Both the position numbers and the translations under genes were made by a program. This document shows, piece by piece, positions 1 through 8,066 of a stretch of 64,000 nt of DNA. The notes under the pieces are model-generated. The model was not told where the DNA came from and searched no databases. It worked only from the letters and a program-made list of their open reading frames with translations. Every line of letters starts with the position of its first letter. Position 1 is the first letter of the stretch. This DNA comes from Streptomyces asoensis (GTDB lineage: Bacteria > Actinomycetota > Actinomycetes > Streptomycetales > Streptomycetaceae), in contig NZ_BNEB01000002.1 in assembly GCF_016860545.1 (NCBI RefSeq), positions 682,001-746,000 on the forward strand, written 5' to 3'.

Positions 1-3
1 CGC

Positions 4-1479
4 GTGCTCGATCAAGGCGCACCCCCGCGACAGCGCGGCACAACAGGTCCCGCGTCCCCCGGTGCCGTCGCGCGCCTCATGCGGCGCAAGCCCGTGGAAC
101 GGCTGGTCGCCGAGGGCGGACAGGGCGAAGGAGGGTCGCTCAGGCGCTCCCTCGGACTGTGGCAGCTCACGATGATCAGCATCGGGGCGACCCTCGGCAC
201 CGGCATCTTCGTCGTGCTCGGCGAGGCGGTGCCCAAGGCCGGTCCCGCCGTCACCCTGTCGTTCGTGATCGCCGGACTCACCGCGCTCTTCTCGGCCCTG
301 TCCTACGCCGAACTCGCGGGCACCATCCCGGTCGCCGGATCCTCGTACTCGTATGCGTACGCAACGATGGGCGAGCTGATCGCCTGGATCTGCGGCTGGT
401 GTCTGGTCCTGGAGTACGGCGTGTCGGTCGCCGCCGTCGCCGTCGGCTGGGGCGAGTACCTCAACGAGCTGCTCGACGGGACGATCGGCGTGACCATCCC
501 GGACGCGCTGTCGGCGCCGCCGGGCGACGGGGGGATCTTCAACCTGCCCGCGCTCATCGTCGTCCTGCTCGCCATGGCCTTCCTGCTCGGCGGCGCCCGC
601 GAGTCCGCGCGGGCCAACACGATCATGGTGGCCGTGAAGATCGCCGCGCTGGTGCTGTTCTGCGCCATCGGCGTCCAGGGCTTCCGCTCCGGCAACTACG
701 AGCACTTCATGCCGCTCGGCATGGCGGGCGTCAGTGCGGCCGGGGCGACGCTGTTCTTCTCGTACATCGGCTTCGACGCGGCCTCCACCGCCGGTGAGGA
801 GGCGAAGAACGCACAGCGCGACCTGCCCCGCGCGATCATGCTGTCGCTCGTCATCGTGACGGCGCTGTACGTCCTCGTCGCCGCGGTCGCCGTGGGCGCC
901 AAGCCCTGGCAGCGGTTCGGCGACTCCGAGGCCGCGCTCGCCCAGATCATGCGCGAGGTGACCGGCCAGTCGTTCTGGGGGACCCTCCTCGCCTTCTGCG
1001 CGGTCATCGCCATCGCGAGCGTCGTCCTGACGGTGCTGTACGGCCAGACCCGCATCCTGTTCGCCATGTCCCGGGACGGGCTGGTGCCCAAGGTGTTCTC
1101 CCGCGTGCACCCGAGGACCGGCGCGCCCCGGGCGAACACGGTGATCGTGTCGCTGTTCTGCGGGGTGCTGGCCGCCGCGATCCCGCTGGGCCAGCTGGCG
1201 GACGCCACCAGCATCGGCACCCTGTTCGCGTTCGGGCTCGTCAACATCGCGGTCGTGGTGCTGCGCCGGACCCGTCCGGGGATGTCCCGCACCTTCCGGG
1301 TGCCCTTCTCGCCGGTGCTGCCGGCCGTGGGCCTCGGCCTGTGCGTCTGGATGATGGGCAGCCTTTCGGCCGTCACCTGGGTGGTCTTCGGAGTCTGGAT
1401 GGCGGTCGGGCTCGTGGTCTACTTCCTCTACGGCCATCGCCGCTCCCGCCTCGCGGAGCCCGCACCATCTGAGAAGTGA
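4..1479 (+). CDS. APC-family amino acid permease (cationic amino acid transporter type)
   Basis: A 491-aa polytopic membrane protein with about 12-14 hydrophobic segments. The APC signature GATLGTGIF lies at residues 61-69 in the first membrane helix, followed by a conserved-looking second helix, which is typical of YfnA/CAT-type transporters that import amino acids. The GTG at 4 gives a long polar N-terminus; ATG at 79 (MRRKPVERL) is an alternative, and the gene could also extend upstream of the window. An Lrp/AsnC regulator starts 10 bp downstream, and an amine oxidase/amidase pair lies 2 kb away, so an amino acid substrate is likely. Substrate identity is inference. Confidence 0.9.
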   Translation: MLDQGAPPRQRGTTGPASPGAVARLMRRKPVERLVAEGGQGEGGSLRRSLGLWQLTMISIGATLGTGIFVVLGEAVPKAGPAVTLSFVIAGLTALFSALSYAELAGTIPVAGSSYSYAYATMGELIAWICGWCLVLEYGVSVAAVAVGWGEYLNELLDGTIGVTIPDALSAPPGDGGIFNLPALIVVLLAMAFLLGGARESARANTIMVAVKIAALVLFCAIGVQGFRSGNYEHFMPLGMAGVSAAGATLFFSYIGFDAASTAGEEAKNAQRDLPRAIMLSLVIVTALYVLVAAVAVGAKPWQRFGDSEAALAQIMREVTGQSFWGTLLAFCAVIAIASVVLTVLYGQTRILFAMSRDGLVPKVFSRVHPRTGAPRANTVIVSLFCGVLAAAIPLGQLADATSIGTLFAFGLVNIAVVVLRRTRPGMSRTFRVPFSPVLPAVGLGLCVWMMGSLSAVTWVVFGVWMAVGLVVYFLYGHRRSRLAEPAPSEK

Positions 1480-1489
1480 TCGACCCACT

Positions 1490-1942
1490 GTGCTGAACGA
1501 ACTCGACGAACGCATCGTGCACGCCCTCGCCGAGGACGCCCGCCGCTCCTTCGCGGACATCGGGCAACTGGTCGGCCTGTCCGCGCCCGCCGTGAAACGG
1601 CGCGTGGACCGGCTGCGGGCCACCGGAGCCATCACCGGCTTCACCGTACGGGTCGATCCGGCGGCCCTCGGCTGGGAGACCGAGGGGTTCGTCGAGATCT
1701 ACTGCCGGCGCAACACCTCCCCGGAGACCATCCAGCGGGGGCTCGAGCGCTACCAGGAGGTCGTGGCCGCGTCGACCGTCACCGGCGACGCGGACGCGGT
1801 CGCCCAGGTGTTCGCCGCCGACATGCGTCACTTCGAGCGGGTGCTGGAGCGCATCGCGGGGGAGCCGTTCGTGGAACGGACCCGCTCGGTCCTGGTCCTG
1901 TCGCCGCTGCTGCGCCGCTTCTCCGCGGGCTCCCCGACCTGA
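1490..1942 (+). CDS. Lrp/AsnC family transcriptional regulator
   Basis: A 150-aa protein of the usual Lrp/AsnC size. Residues 1-50 form a winged helix-turn-helix (recognition helix around SAPAVKRRVDRL, residues 31-42), followed by the RAM ligand-binding alpha/beta domain. The GTG start at 1490 is preceded by GAGAAGTGA, which overlaps the permease stop, so the two genes are probably co-transcribed. It likely senses an amino acid and controls the upstream permease, possibly together with the downstream oxidase/amidase pair. Regulatory targets are inferred from position only. Confidence 0.9.
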   Translation: MLNELDERIVHALAEDARRSFADIGQLVGLSAPAVKRRVDRLRATGAITGFTVRVDPAALGWETEGFVEIYCRRNTSPETIQRGLERYQEVVAASTVTGDADAVAQVFAADMRHFERVLERIAGEPFVERTRSVLVLSPLLRRFSAGSPT

Positions 1943-2001
1943 CGGCGCCCGCCCCGGCGGCCCGACGCTCCGGCACGGCGGCGGTGGTGCTCCCGCGAGG
2001 G

Positions 2002-2699
2002 TCACTCCGCCGTCTTGCGGGCCAGGGCGTTGTTCCCTGTCGAGTTGTGGACGCTGAAGCTGACCGCGTCCGGGCGGTAGCGGTCGTCGGACCACTCCAC
2101 GGGACGGCCCTCGCGGGTCGTCGTGACCCGGCGGACCCGCAGCAGCGGGCTGGTCCGGCGCACGCCGAGGAGTTCGGCGTCCCGGGCGCCCGCCGCCACC
2201 GCGTCGATGACGTGCTCGCCGTAGGCGAAGACCAGGCCGGTGTCGTCCAGGAGTCGCTGGGTCACCGACGGGCAGTCCGGCTCGATCGACTCCACGCCGG
2301 GGGAGATCCAGTCCGCGTACACGGTCCGCTCCAGGAGCACCGGCTCGCCGTCCAGGCCGCGCAGCCGCAGCACGTGCAACACCGGTGTCCCGTGCGGTAG
2401 TTGCAGGTGCACGGTGTCCTCGGCGGTGGCCGGGAGGTACTCCTGCGCGACCACCCGGCCGCTCGCCTCGCGGCCCATCGCGCGCGCCCACTGGGCGAAG
2501 CTGCGCAGTTCCGCGAAGCTCTGGCTGCGCGGCTGGCCAGGACCACCCGGCGGGCGCCCTGGCGGGAGCCGATGAGGCCCTCGGCGGTCAGCGCGGCCAC
2601 GGCCTGACGGACGGTGCCGCGGGAGACGCCGTACCCGGTCGCGAGGTCGGTCTCGACCACGCCGCTGTGATCACCACCTTCGCCGTCACGGCCGGGCAC
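2002..2699 (-). pseudogene. GntR family regulator (UTRA domain), frameshifted and 5'-truncated
   Basis: The C-terminal half (start-like position 2478 down to 2002) is a clear UTRA ligand-binding domain ending in a tail with SVHNSTGNNALARKTAE. The DNA-binding half is in another frame: ETDLATGYGVSRGTVRQAV and EGLIGSRQGARRVVLASR are read from about 2650 to 2530. The frames would join if one base were restored near 2525-2535, giving VLASRRSQSFAELRSF. The usual first about 30 residues of the GntR winged helix are not recognisable upstream. I read it as a decayed regulator; a sequencing error could explain the frameshift but not the missing N-terminus. Confidence 0.75.
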
Positions 2700-2746
2700 C
2701 GGGAAACCACTGGGCGGCGGGGCGCGGGCTGGCTACGATCGGTGTC

Positions 2747-3334
2747 ATGACCTGGCGACATTGATCCACCACCGGCTCCGACGTCCGTCGACTGACCGCG
2801 GCGCTCTACGCGTACGCGTTCCTCGACGAGTTCGTGCTGCTCTACCCGGTGTACGCGCTGCTGTTCGCGGACAGCGGCCTGTCCGTGGGGCAGATCTCCT
2901 CGCTGTTCGTCCTGTGGTCGCTGACCGGCGTCCTGCTGGAGGTCCCTTCGGGCGCCTGGGCGGACGCCGTCTCCCGGCGGCTCCTGCTGTGGGTCGGCCC
3001 GCTGCTCGGCGCGGCCGGGTTCGCCCTGTGGGTGCTGTTCCCCTCGTACGGCGCCTTCGCGGCCGGCTTCGTCCTGTGGGGCGCGCGCGGCGCACTGGGC
3101 TCCGGCGCGCTGGAGGCCCTGGTCTACGAGGAACTGGACCGGGCCGGCGCCGCCGACCGGTACGCCCTGATCATGGGCCGCGCGCACGCGCTGGGCCAGG
3201 TGGCCGTGACCATCGCGGTCTACGGCGCGTACGGCGTCCTCGGGGCCCGGTTCCCGCACGGCACGGTGTTCGCCCTGTGCGCGGTGCCCTACCTGCTCAC
3301 GGCGCTGGCGGTGGCCCGGGGGAGGAGGCGGTGA
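2747..3334 (+). pseudogene. MFS transporter remnant, half-length with early in-frame stop
   Basis: From ATG 2747 the frame reads MTWRH, then TGA at 2762-2764, then continues open with STTGSDVRRLTAALYAYAFL and six hydrophobic helices to the stop at 3334. The MFS loop motif GAWADAVSRRLLL is visible. Full MFS proteins have about 400 aa and 12 helices; this has about 195 aa and 6. Translation could restart at GTG 2834 (166 aa). Its neighbour, the GntR gene, is also damaged, so this looks like a regulator/transporter pair undergoing decay. Confidence 0.65.
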
Positions 3335-3340
3335 GGGCCG

Positions 3341-3400
3341 CGCAACGAATCGCCGCCGCACCGCCCCCGCACGCAACGATCCGCTCACCGGCGCGCAACG
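3341..3400 (+). promoter_or_regulatory. Three CGCAACG(A/G) direct repeats upstream of the amidase gene
   Basis: CGCAACGA at 3341-3348, CGCAACGA at 3372-3379 and CGCAACGG at 3394-3401 are spaced 31 and 22 bp apart in the 160-bp gap before the amidase gene. They are candidate regulator-binding repeats, perhaps for the nearby Lrp-type protein. This assignment is inference. Confidence 0.4.
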
Positions 3401-3493
3401 GCTCCTTCTTGTCCGGCCCGCGCGGCCGACCGTACCGTCTAGATGGCCCCTGAATCCGGCCCCCGAACCCCCTCGTACCGGTGAGGATCACGC

Positions 3494-4282
3494 ATGCGCA
3501 CCGCCCTGCTCCAGAGCTCCGGCCGCCCCGGCTCCGTCGACGAGAACCTCAAGGTCCTCGACGAGGCCGCGGACCGGGCCGCCGCCGCGGGCGCCGGGCT
3601 GCTCGCCGCTCCGGAGATGTTCCTCACCGGATACGCGATCGGCGACGACATCGGCCGCCTCGCCGAGCCCGCCGACGGCGACTCCGCGGACGCGATCGCC
3701 GAGATCGCCGGCCGGCACGGACTCGCCGTCGCCTACGGCTACCCCGAGCGCGACGGCGACACGGTCTTCAACTCCGCGCAGCTGATCTCGGCCGAGGGCG
3801 TCCGGCTCGCGAACTACCGCAAGACCCACCTCTTCGGCTGCTTCGAGCGCGACCACTTCCGCCCGGGCGAGCAGCCGGTCGTCCAGGCCGAGCTGAACGG
3901 CCTCACCGTCGGCCTCATGATCTGCTACGACGTCGAGTTCCCGGAGAACGTGCGCGCCCACGCCCTCGCCGGCACCGACCTGCTGCTCGTGCCGACCGCG
4001 CAGATGCACCCCTTCCAGTTCGTCGCGGAGTCGGTGGTCCCGGTGCGCGCCTTCGAGAACCAGCTGTACGTGGCCTACGTCAACCGGGTCGGCCGGGAAG
4101 GGGAGTTCGAGTTCGTCGGCCTCTCCACGCTGGCCGGTCCCGACGGCGTCGCCCGGGCCCGCGCCGGACGCGCGCAGGAGCTGGTGTTCGCCGACGCCGA
4201 CCCGGTCGCCCTCGCCGGCTCCCGCGAGGCGAACCCGTACCTGAGCGACCGCCGCCCCGGTCTCTACGGGTCCCTGGTCTGA
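3494..4282 (+). CDS. Carbon-nitrogen hydrolase (nitrilase superfamily), DavA-like amidase
   Basis: A 262-aa nitrilase-superfamily amidase. The Glu-Lys-Cys catalytic triad is visible: E41 (APEMFLTGY), K110 (YRKTHLFG) and C144 (MICYDVEFPE). The ATG start at 3494 follows the purine-rich GTGAGGATC. It lies 68 bp upstream of a flavin amine oxidase very similar in layout to L-lysine 2-monooxygenase (DavB). In Pseudomonas, DavB makes 5-aminovaleramide and DavA, a nitrilase-family enzyme, hydrolyses it to 5-aminovalerate. The same two-step role is inferred here; other omega-amides are possible. The protein appears cytoplasmic. Confidence 0.88.
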   Translation: MRTALLQSSGRPGSVDENLKVLDEAADRAAAAGAGLLAAPEMFLTGYAIGDDIGRLAEPADGDSADAIAEIAGRHGLAVAYGYPERDGDTVFNSAQLISAEGVRLANYRKTHLFGCFERDHFRPGEQPVVQAELNGLTVGLMICYDVEFPENVRAHALAGTDLLLVPTAQMHPFQFVAESVVPVRAFENQLYVAYVNRVGREGEFEFVGLSTLAGPDGVARARAGRAQELVFADADPVALAGSREANPYLSDRRPGLYGSLV

Positions 4283-4350
4283 ACCCGCCCCGCACCCGTC
4301 ACCCCGCCGAGCCCCTCCCCGAGTCACCACGCGCAAGGAGTCCGTACCCC

Positions 4351-6048
4351 ATGACGTCCACCGTGCCCAACGCCGTCGAGCACGCAGACGAGCACCAGCC
4401 GCCGATCACCATGTTCGGCCCGGACTTCCCCTACGCGTACGACGACTTCCTCGCCCACCCGGCGGGCCTCGGCCAGATACCGGCGACCGAGCACGGCGCC
4501 GAGGTCGCCGTCATCGGCGGCGGGCTGTCCGGCATCGTGGCCGCGTACGAACTGATGAAGATGGGCCTCAAGCCGGTCGTCTACGAGGCCGACCGGATCG
4601 GCGGACGGCTGCGCACGGTCGGCTTCGAGGGCTGCGACCCCTCCCTGACCGCCGAGATGGGCGCGATGCGCTTCCCGCCGTCCTCGACGGCGCTCCAGCA
4701 CTACATCGACCTCGTGGGGCTGGAGACCCGGCCGTTCCCCAACCCCCTCGCGGAGACGACCCCCTCGACGGTCGTCGACCTCAAGGGCGAGTCGCACTAC
4801 GCGGAGAAGGTGGAGGACCTGCCGCAGGTCTACCGCGATGTCGCCGCCGCGTGGAACAAGTGCCTGGAGGAGGGCGCCGACTTCTCCGACATGAACCAGG
4901 CCATGCGCGAGCGCGACGTGCCGCGGATCCGCGAGATCTGGGCGAAGCTCGTCGAGAAGCTCGACAACCAGACCTTCTACGGTTTCCTCTGCGACTCCGA
5001 GTCCTTCAAGTCCTTCCGGCACCGTGAGATCTTCGGCCAGGTCGGCTTCGGCACCGGCGGCTGGGACACCGACTTCCCCAACTCCATCCTGGAGATCCTC
5101 CGCGTCGTCTACACCGAGGCCGACGACCACCACCGCGGCATCGTCGGGGGCTCCCAGCAGCTGCCGCTGCGCCTGTGGGAGCGGGAGCCGGAGAAGATCG
5201 TCCACTGGGCGTACGGCACCTCGCTGGCGAGCCTGCACGAAGGCGGGGAGCCCCGCCCCGCCGTGACCCGGCTGCACCGCACCGCCGGCAACCGGATCAC
5301 CGTGACGGACGCGAACGGCGACATCCGCACCTACCGGGCGGCGATCTTCACCGCCCAGTCCTGGATGCTGCTGTCGAAGATCGCCTGCGACGACTCGCTC
5401 TTCCCGATCGACCACTGGACGGCGATCGAGCGCACGCACTACATGGAGTCCAGCAAGCTGTTCGTCCCCGTGGACCGGCCGTTCTGGCTGGACAAGGACG
5501 AGGCCACCGGCCGTGACGTCATGTCGATGACGCTCACCGACCGGATGACGCGCGGCACCTACCTGCTCGACGACGGCCCGGACAGGCCCGCGGTCATCTG
5601 CCTGTCGTACACCTGGTGCGACGACAGCCTGAAGTGGCTGCCGCTGTCCGCGAACGAGCGGATGGAGGTCATGCTGAAGTCGCTCGGCGAGATCTACCCG
5701 AACGTCGACATCAGGAAGCACGTCATCGGCAACCCGGTGACGGTCTCCTGGGAGAACGAGCCCTACTTCATGGGCGCGTTCAAGGCCAACCTGCCCGGCC
5801 ACTACCGTTACCAGCGGCGTCTGTTCACCCACTTCATGCAGGACCGGCTGCCCGAGGACAAGCGGGGCGTCTTCCTGGCGGGCGACGACATCTCCTGGAC
5901 CGCGGGCTGGGCCGAGGGAGCCGTCCAGACGGCGCTGAACGCCGTCTGGGGCGTCATGCACCACTTCGGCGGCGCGACCGACGCGACCAACCCGGGGCCG
6001 GGCGACGTGTACGACGAGATCGCGCCGGTGGAACTCCCGGAGGACTGA
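4351..6048 (+). CDS. Flavin monoamine oxidase family protein, DavB-like (probable L-amino acid/lysine 2-monooxygenase)
   Basis: A 565-aa FAD enzyme. The Rossmann motif VIGGGLSGIVAAYE starts at residue 54, the ribose-binding acid is E79, and the GGRLR motif follows at 84. The C-terminal FAD-contacting segment FLAGDDISWTAGWAEGAVQT is present. Length and block order (GPDFPYAYDDFLAHPAGLG, FGQVGFGTGGWDTDFPNS, TVSWENEPYFMGAFK) match my recollection of Pseudomonas DavB, which oxidatively decarboxylates lysine to 5-aminovaleramide. The ATG at 4351 follows AAGGAG. Pairing with the amidase supports the DavAB interpretation. Related enzymes act on Trp or Phe, so substrate remains uncertain. Confidence 0.9.
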   Translation: MTSTVPNAVEHADEHQPPITMFGPDFPYAYDDFLAHPAGLGQIPATEHGAEVAVIGGGLSGIVAAYELMKMGLKPVVYEADRIGGRLRTVGFEGCDPSLTAEMGAMRFPPSSTALQHYIDLVGLETRPFPNPLAETTPSTVVDLKGESHYAEKVEDLPQVYRDVAAAWNKCLEEGADFSDMNQAMRERDVPRIREIWAKLVEKLDNQTFYGFLCDSESFKSFRHREIFGQVGFGTGGWDTDFPNSILEILRVVYTEADDHHRGIVGGSQQLPLRLWEREPEKIVHWAYGTSLASLHEGGEPRPAVTRLHRTAGNRITVTDANGDIRTYRAAIFTAQSWMLLSKIACDDSLFPIDHWTAIERTHYMESSKLFVPVDRPFWLDKDEATGRDVMSMTLTDRMTRGTYLLDDGPDRPAVICLSYTWCDDSLKWLPLSANERMEVMLKSLGEIYPNVDIRKHVIGNPVTVSWENEPYFMGAFKANLPGHYRYQRRLFTHFMQDRLPEDKRGVFLAGDDISWTAGWAEGAVQTALNAVWGVMHHFGGATDATNPGPGDVYDEIAPVELPED

Positions 6049-6052
6049 GGTC

Positions 6053-6808
6053 TCACCGCGCGGGCGCGCACCGCACGAGCCCCGGCAGCGGGGTGAGCAT
6101 CATGCGTCCCGCGAAGCCGACGGCGGTGTCGAGGCGTTGGGTGAACTCCTCGGCGACGTCGGGCAGCCGGCGCAGCGCCCACAGCGCCCGGGCCGCCGTC
6201 CAGGTGGCGTCCCGGGCGCGCTCCAGGCTCCAGGAGCCGAGCAGATGGGTGAGCGGATCGGCGATCTGCAACAGGTCGGGGCCCGGCATCAGTTCTTCGC
6301 GGACGCGTTCCTCCAGCGAGCCGAGGAGATCGCCCACACGGTCGAACTCGTCCTCCAGGTCGGCCGGTTCGCAGCCCAGGCCACGACAGGCGTCCACCAC
6401 GGCGAGCGCGAGGTCGTGCCCGATGTGTGCGTTGACCCCCGCGAGCGCGAACTGGAGCGGGCGTACGCCGGGATGGCGGCGGAACTGGAGCAGCGGACGC
6501 CAGCAGGCCGGCGGGCGCCCGTCGTCGCACACCGGGTCGACCGCGTCCAGGTAGCGCTCGGCGAACCGCACGTCCAGCGTGACCGCGGCGTCCGCGTCCG
6601 GGAAGCGGCCCGTGTCGATGCGCCGGTCGACCTCCTCGGTGACGGCCAGGTAGACACGGTTGAAGACCGCGACCCCGTCCCCGGGAGGCAGAACCGCGTC
6701 GAGGGCGCGCATCCGGGCGAGCACGGCGTCGACGCCCGGGCGGGCCGGGCCGGTACCCGTGTCGACACCGTTCTGGACGTGTGGGGTGATCTGTTCCGAT
6801 TGCGGCAT
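6053..6808 (-). CDS. DUF5995 family protein
   Basis: A 251-aa soluble protein, convergent with the amine oxidase (4-bp gap). It contains a segment with LAGVNAHIGHDLALAV (around residues 122-137), and resembles the DUF5995 proteins common in Streptomyces. No catalytic motif is certain, although HIGHD is suggestive of a metal or cofactor site. No signal peptide or membrane helix is visible. The N-terminus (MPQSEQITPHVQ) is polar; ATG at 6808 has only a weak ribosome binding site. Function is unknown. Confidence 0.75.
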   Translation of the reverse strand: MPQSEQITPHVQNGVDTGTGPARPGVDAVLARMRALDAVLPPGDGVAVFNRVYLAVTEEVDRRIDTGRFPDADAAVTLDVRFAERYLDAVDPVCDDGRPPACWRPLLQFRRHPGVRPLQFALAGVNAHIGHDLALAVVDACRGLGCEPADLEDEFDRVGDLLGSLEERVREELMPGPDLLQIADPLTHLLGSWSLERARDATWTAARALWALRRLPDVAEEFTQRLDTAVGFAGRMMLTPLPGLVRCAPAR

Positions 6809-6887
6809 GGGGGCAGGGTGGCAGTCCTAGGCTGACCCGCGTGCCGGCGGGCCCGGAGCTTCCCCGGAACGGGGGAACGGACCCGTC

Positions 6888-8066
6888 GTGCGGGAGGGGA
6901 GCGGCACGGTGGCAGGGTTGCTGGAGCGACGGTCGGGCCGGCGGGGCGTCATGGTCGCCGCCGCCTCGGTGGTGGTGGTGCTGGGCGCCGCGGCCGGGAC
7001 GCTGACCGCATACGGCGACGGGGGCGACGACGGCCCGCGCGGCGCCGGCCGGCCCCACCCGAAGGCGAGCGCGTCGCTCGTGGTCCCCGCGTCCGCGCCC
7101 CCGCCCTCGCCGTCCGTGTCCGCCTCCGCCTCGGTCCCGGCGGCGCGGCCGAAGCCCTCGCCCGGCCGTACCGCGCGTGTCCCGCGGGCCGCCGCCGGCT
7201 CCACCGGCCTCTACCGCCACCCCGACTCCCAGGTGCTCGACTGGGTCCGCGCCAACCCGGGGGATCCGCGCACCGCCGTCATCGAGTCCGAGATCGCGAG
7301 CCGGCCGGCGGCCGTGTGGTTCACCGAGTACGACCCGGAGACCGTCACCTCGCGGGTCCGCGCGGTCACCTCCGGCGCGGCCGCCCAGGGCCGGGTGCCC
7401 GTGCTGGTGGCCTACGCGATCCCGGACCGGGACTGCGGCGGTGCCTCCGAGGGCGGCGCGCCCGATCTCGACGCCTACGCGGGCTGGATCGACGCCTTCG
7501 CCGCCGGGCTCGGCCGGGGCGAGGCCGTGGTGGTCCTGGAGCCCGATTCCGTCGCCCAGACCGACTGCCTCGACGCAGCGGTCCGGGCCGCCCGGCTCGC
7601 CGCGCTGGCCCGGGCGGGGCGTGTGCTCAAGGGGGCGGACCCCAGGGCGCGCGTCTACTACGACGCCGGCCACTCGGCCTGGAACTCCCCGGCCGCGCAG
7701 GCCGCCCTGCTGAGACAGGCCGGTGCCGCCTCGGCCGCGTCCTCCGACGGGATCTTCAGCAACGTCTCCAACTTCCACCGCACGGCCGACGAGGTCGCCT
7801 ACGACCGCCGGGTCCTCGACGCCCTCGGCGGCCCGCCGGGCCTGGGCGCGGTGATCGACACCAGCCGCAACGGCAACGGCGCGCCCGCCGACGGCGAGTG
7901 GTGCGACCCGGACGGCCGCAGCATCGGCAGCGCCCCCACCTTCCGGACCGGTCAGGACCGCATCGACGCCTATCTGTGGGTGAAGCTGCCGGGGGAGTCG
8001 GACGGCTGCAAGGGCGCGGCCGGTGAGTTCAGCCCGTCGTACGCCTACGAGCTGGCCTCGTCGTAG
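6888..8066 (+). CDS. Secreted glycoside hydrolase family 6 protein (endoglucanase-like)
   Basis: A 392-aa protein. A membrane/signal segment lies at residues 20-42, then a Pro/Ser/Ala linker to about 103, then a GH6 beta-1,4-glucanase-type domain. GH6 landmarks include PDRDCG (D182) and VVLEPDS with D220 as the expected general acid. DTSRNGNGAP and LWVKLPGESDGC are also GH6 blocks. It probably acts outside the cell on beta-glucan, membrane-anchored or released. GTG 6888 is chosen; GTG 6909 is an alternative. No carbohydrate-binding module is present. The 3' end overlaps the convergent permease gene by 22 bp. Confidence 0.88.
   Translation: MREGSGTVAGLLERRSGRRGVMVAAASVVVVLGAAAGTLTAYGDGGDDGPRGAGRPHPKASASLVVPASAPPPSPSVSASASVPAARPKPSPGRTARVPRAAAGSTGLYRHPDSQVLDWVRANPGDPRTAVIESEIASRPAAVWFTEYDPETVTSRVRAVTSGAAAQGRVPVLVAYAIPDRDCGGASEGGAPDLDAYAGWIDAFAAGLGRGEAVVVLEPDSVAQTDCLDAAVRAARLAALARAGRVLKGADPRARVYYDAGHSAWNSPAAQAALLRQAGAASAASSDGIFSNVSNFHRTADEVAYDRRVLDALGGPPGLGAVIDTSRNGNGAPADGEWCDPDGRSIGSAPTFRTGQDRIDAYLWVKLPGESDGCKGAAGEFSPSYAYELASS

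Noticed and set aside
4324..5964. 546-aa minus-strand frame opposite the flavin oxidase
   Set aside because: Low-complexity Val/Gly/Arg/Glu-rich translation with no domain; antisense shadow of a clearly coding gene.
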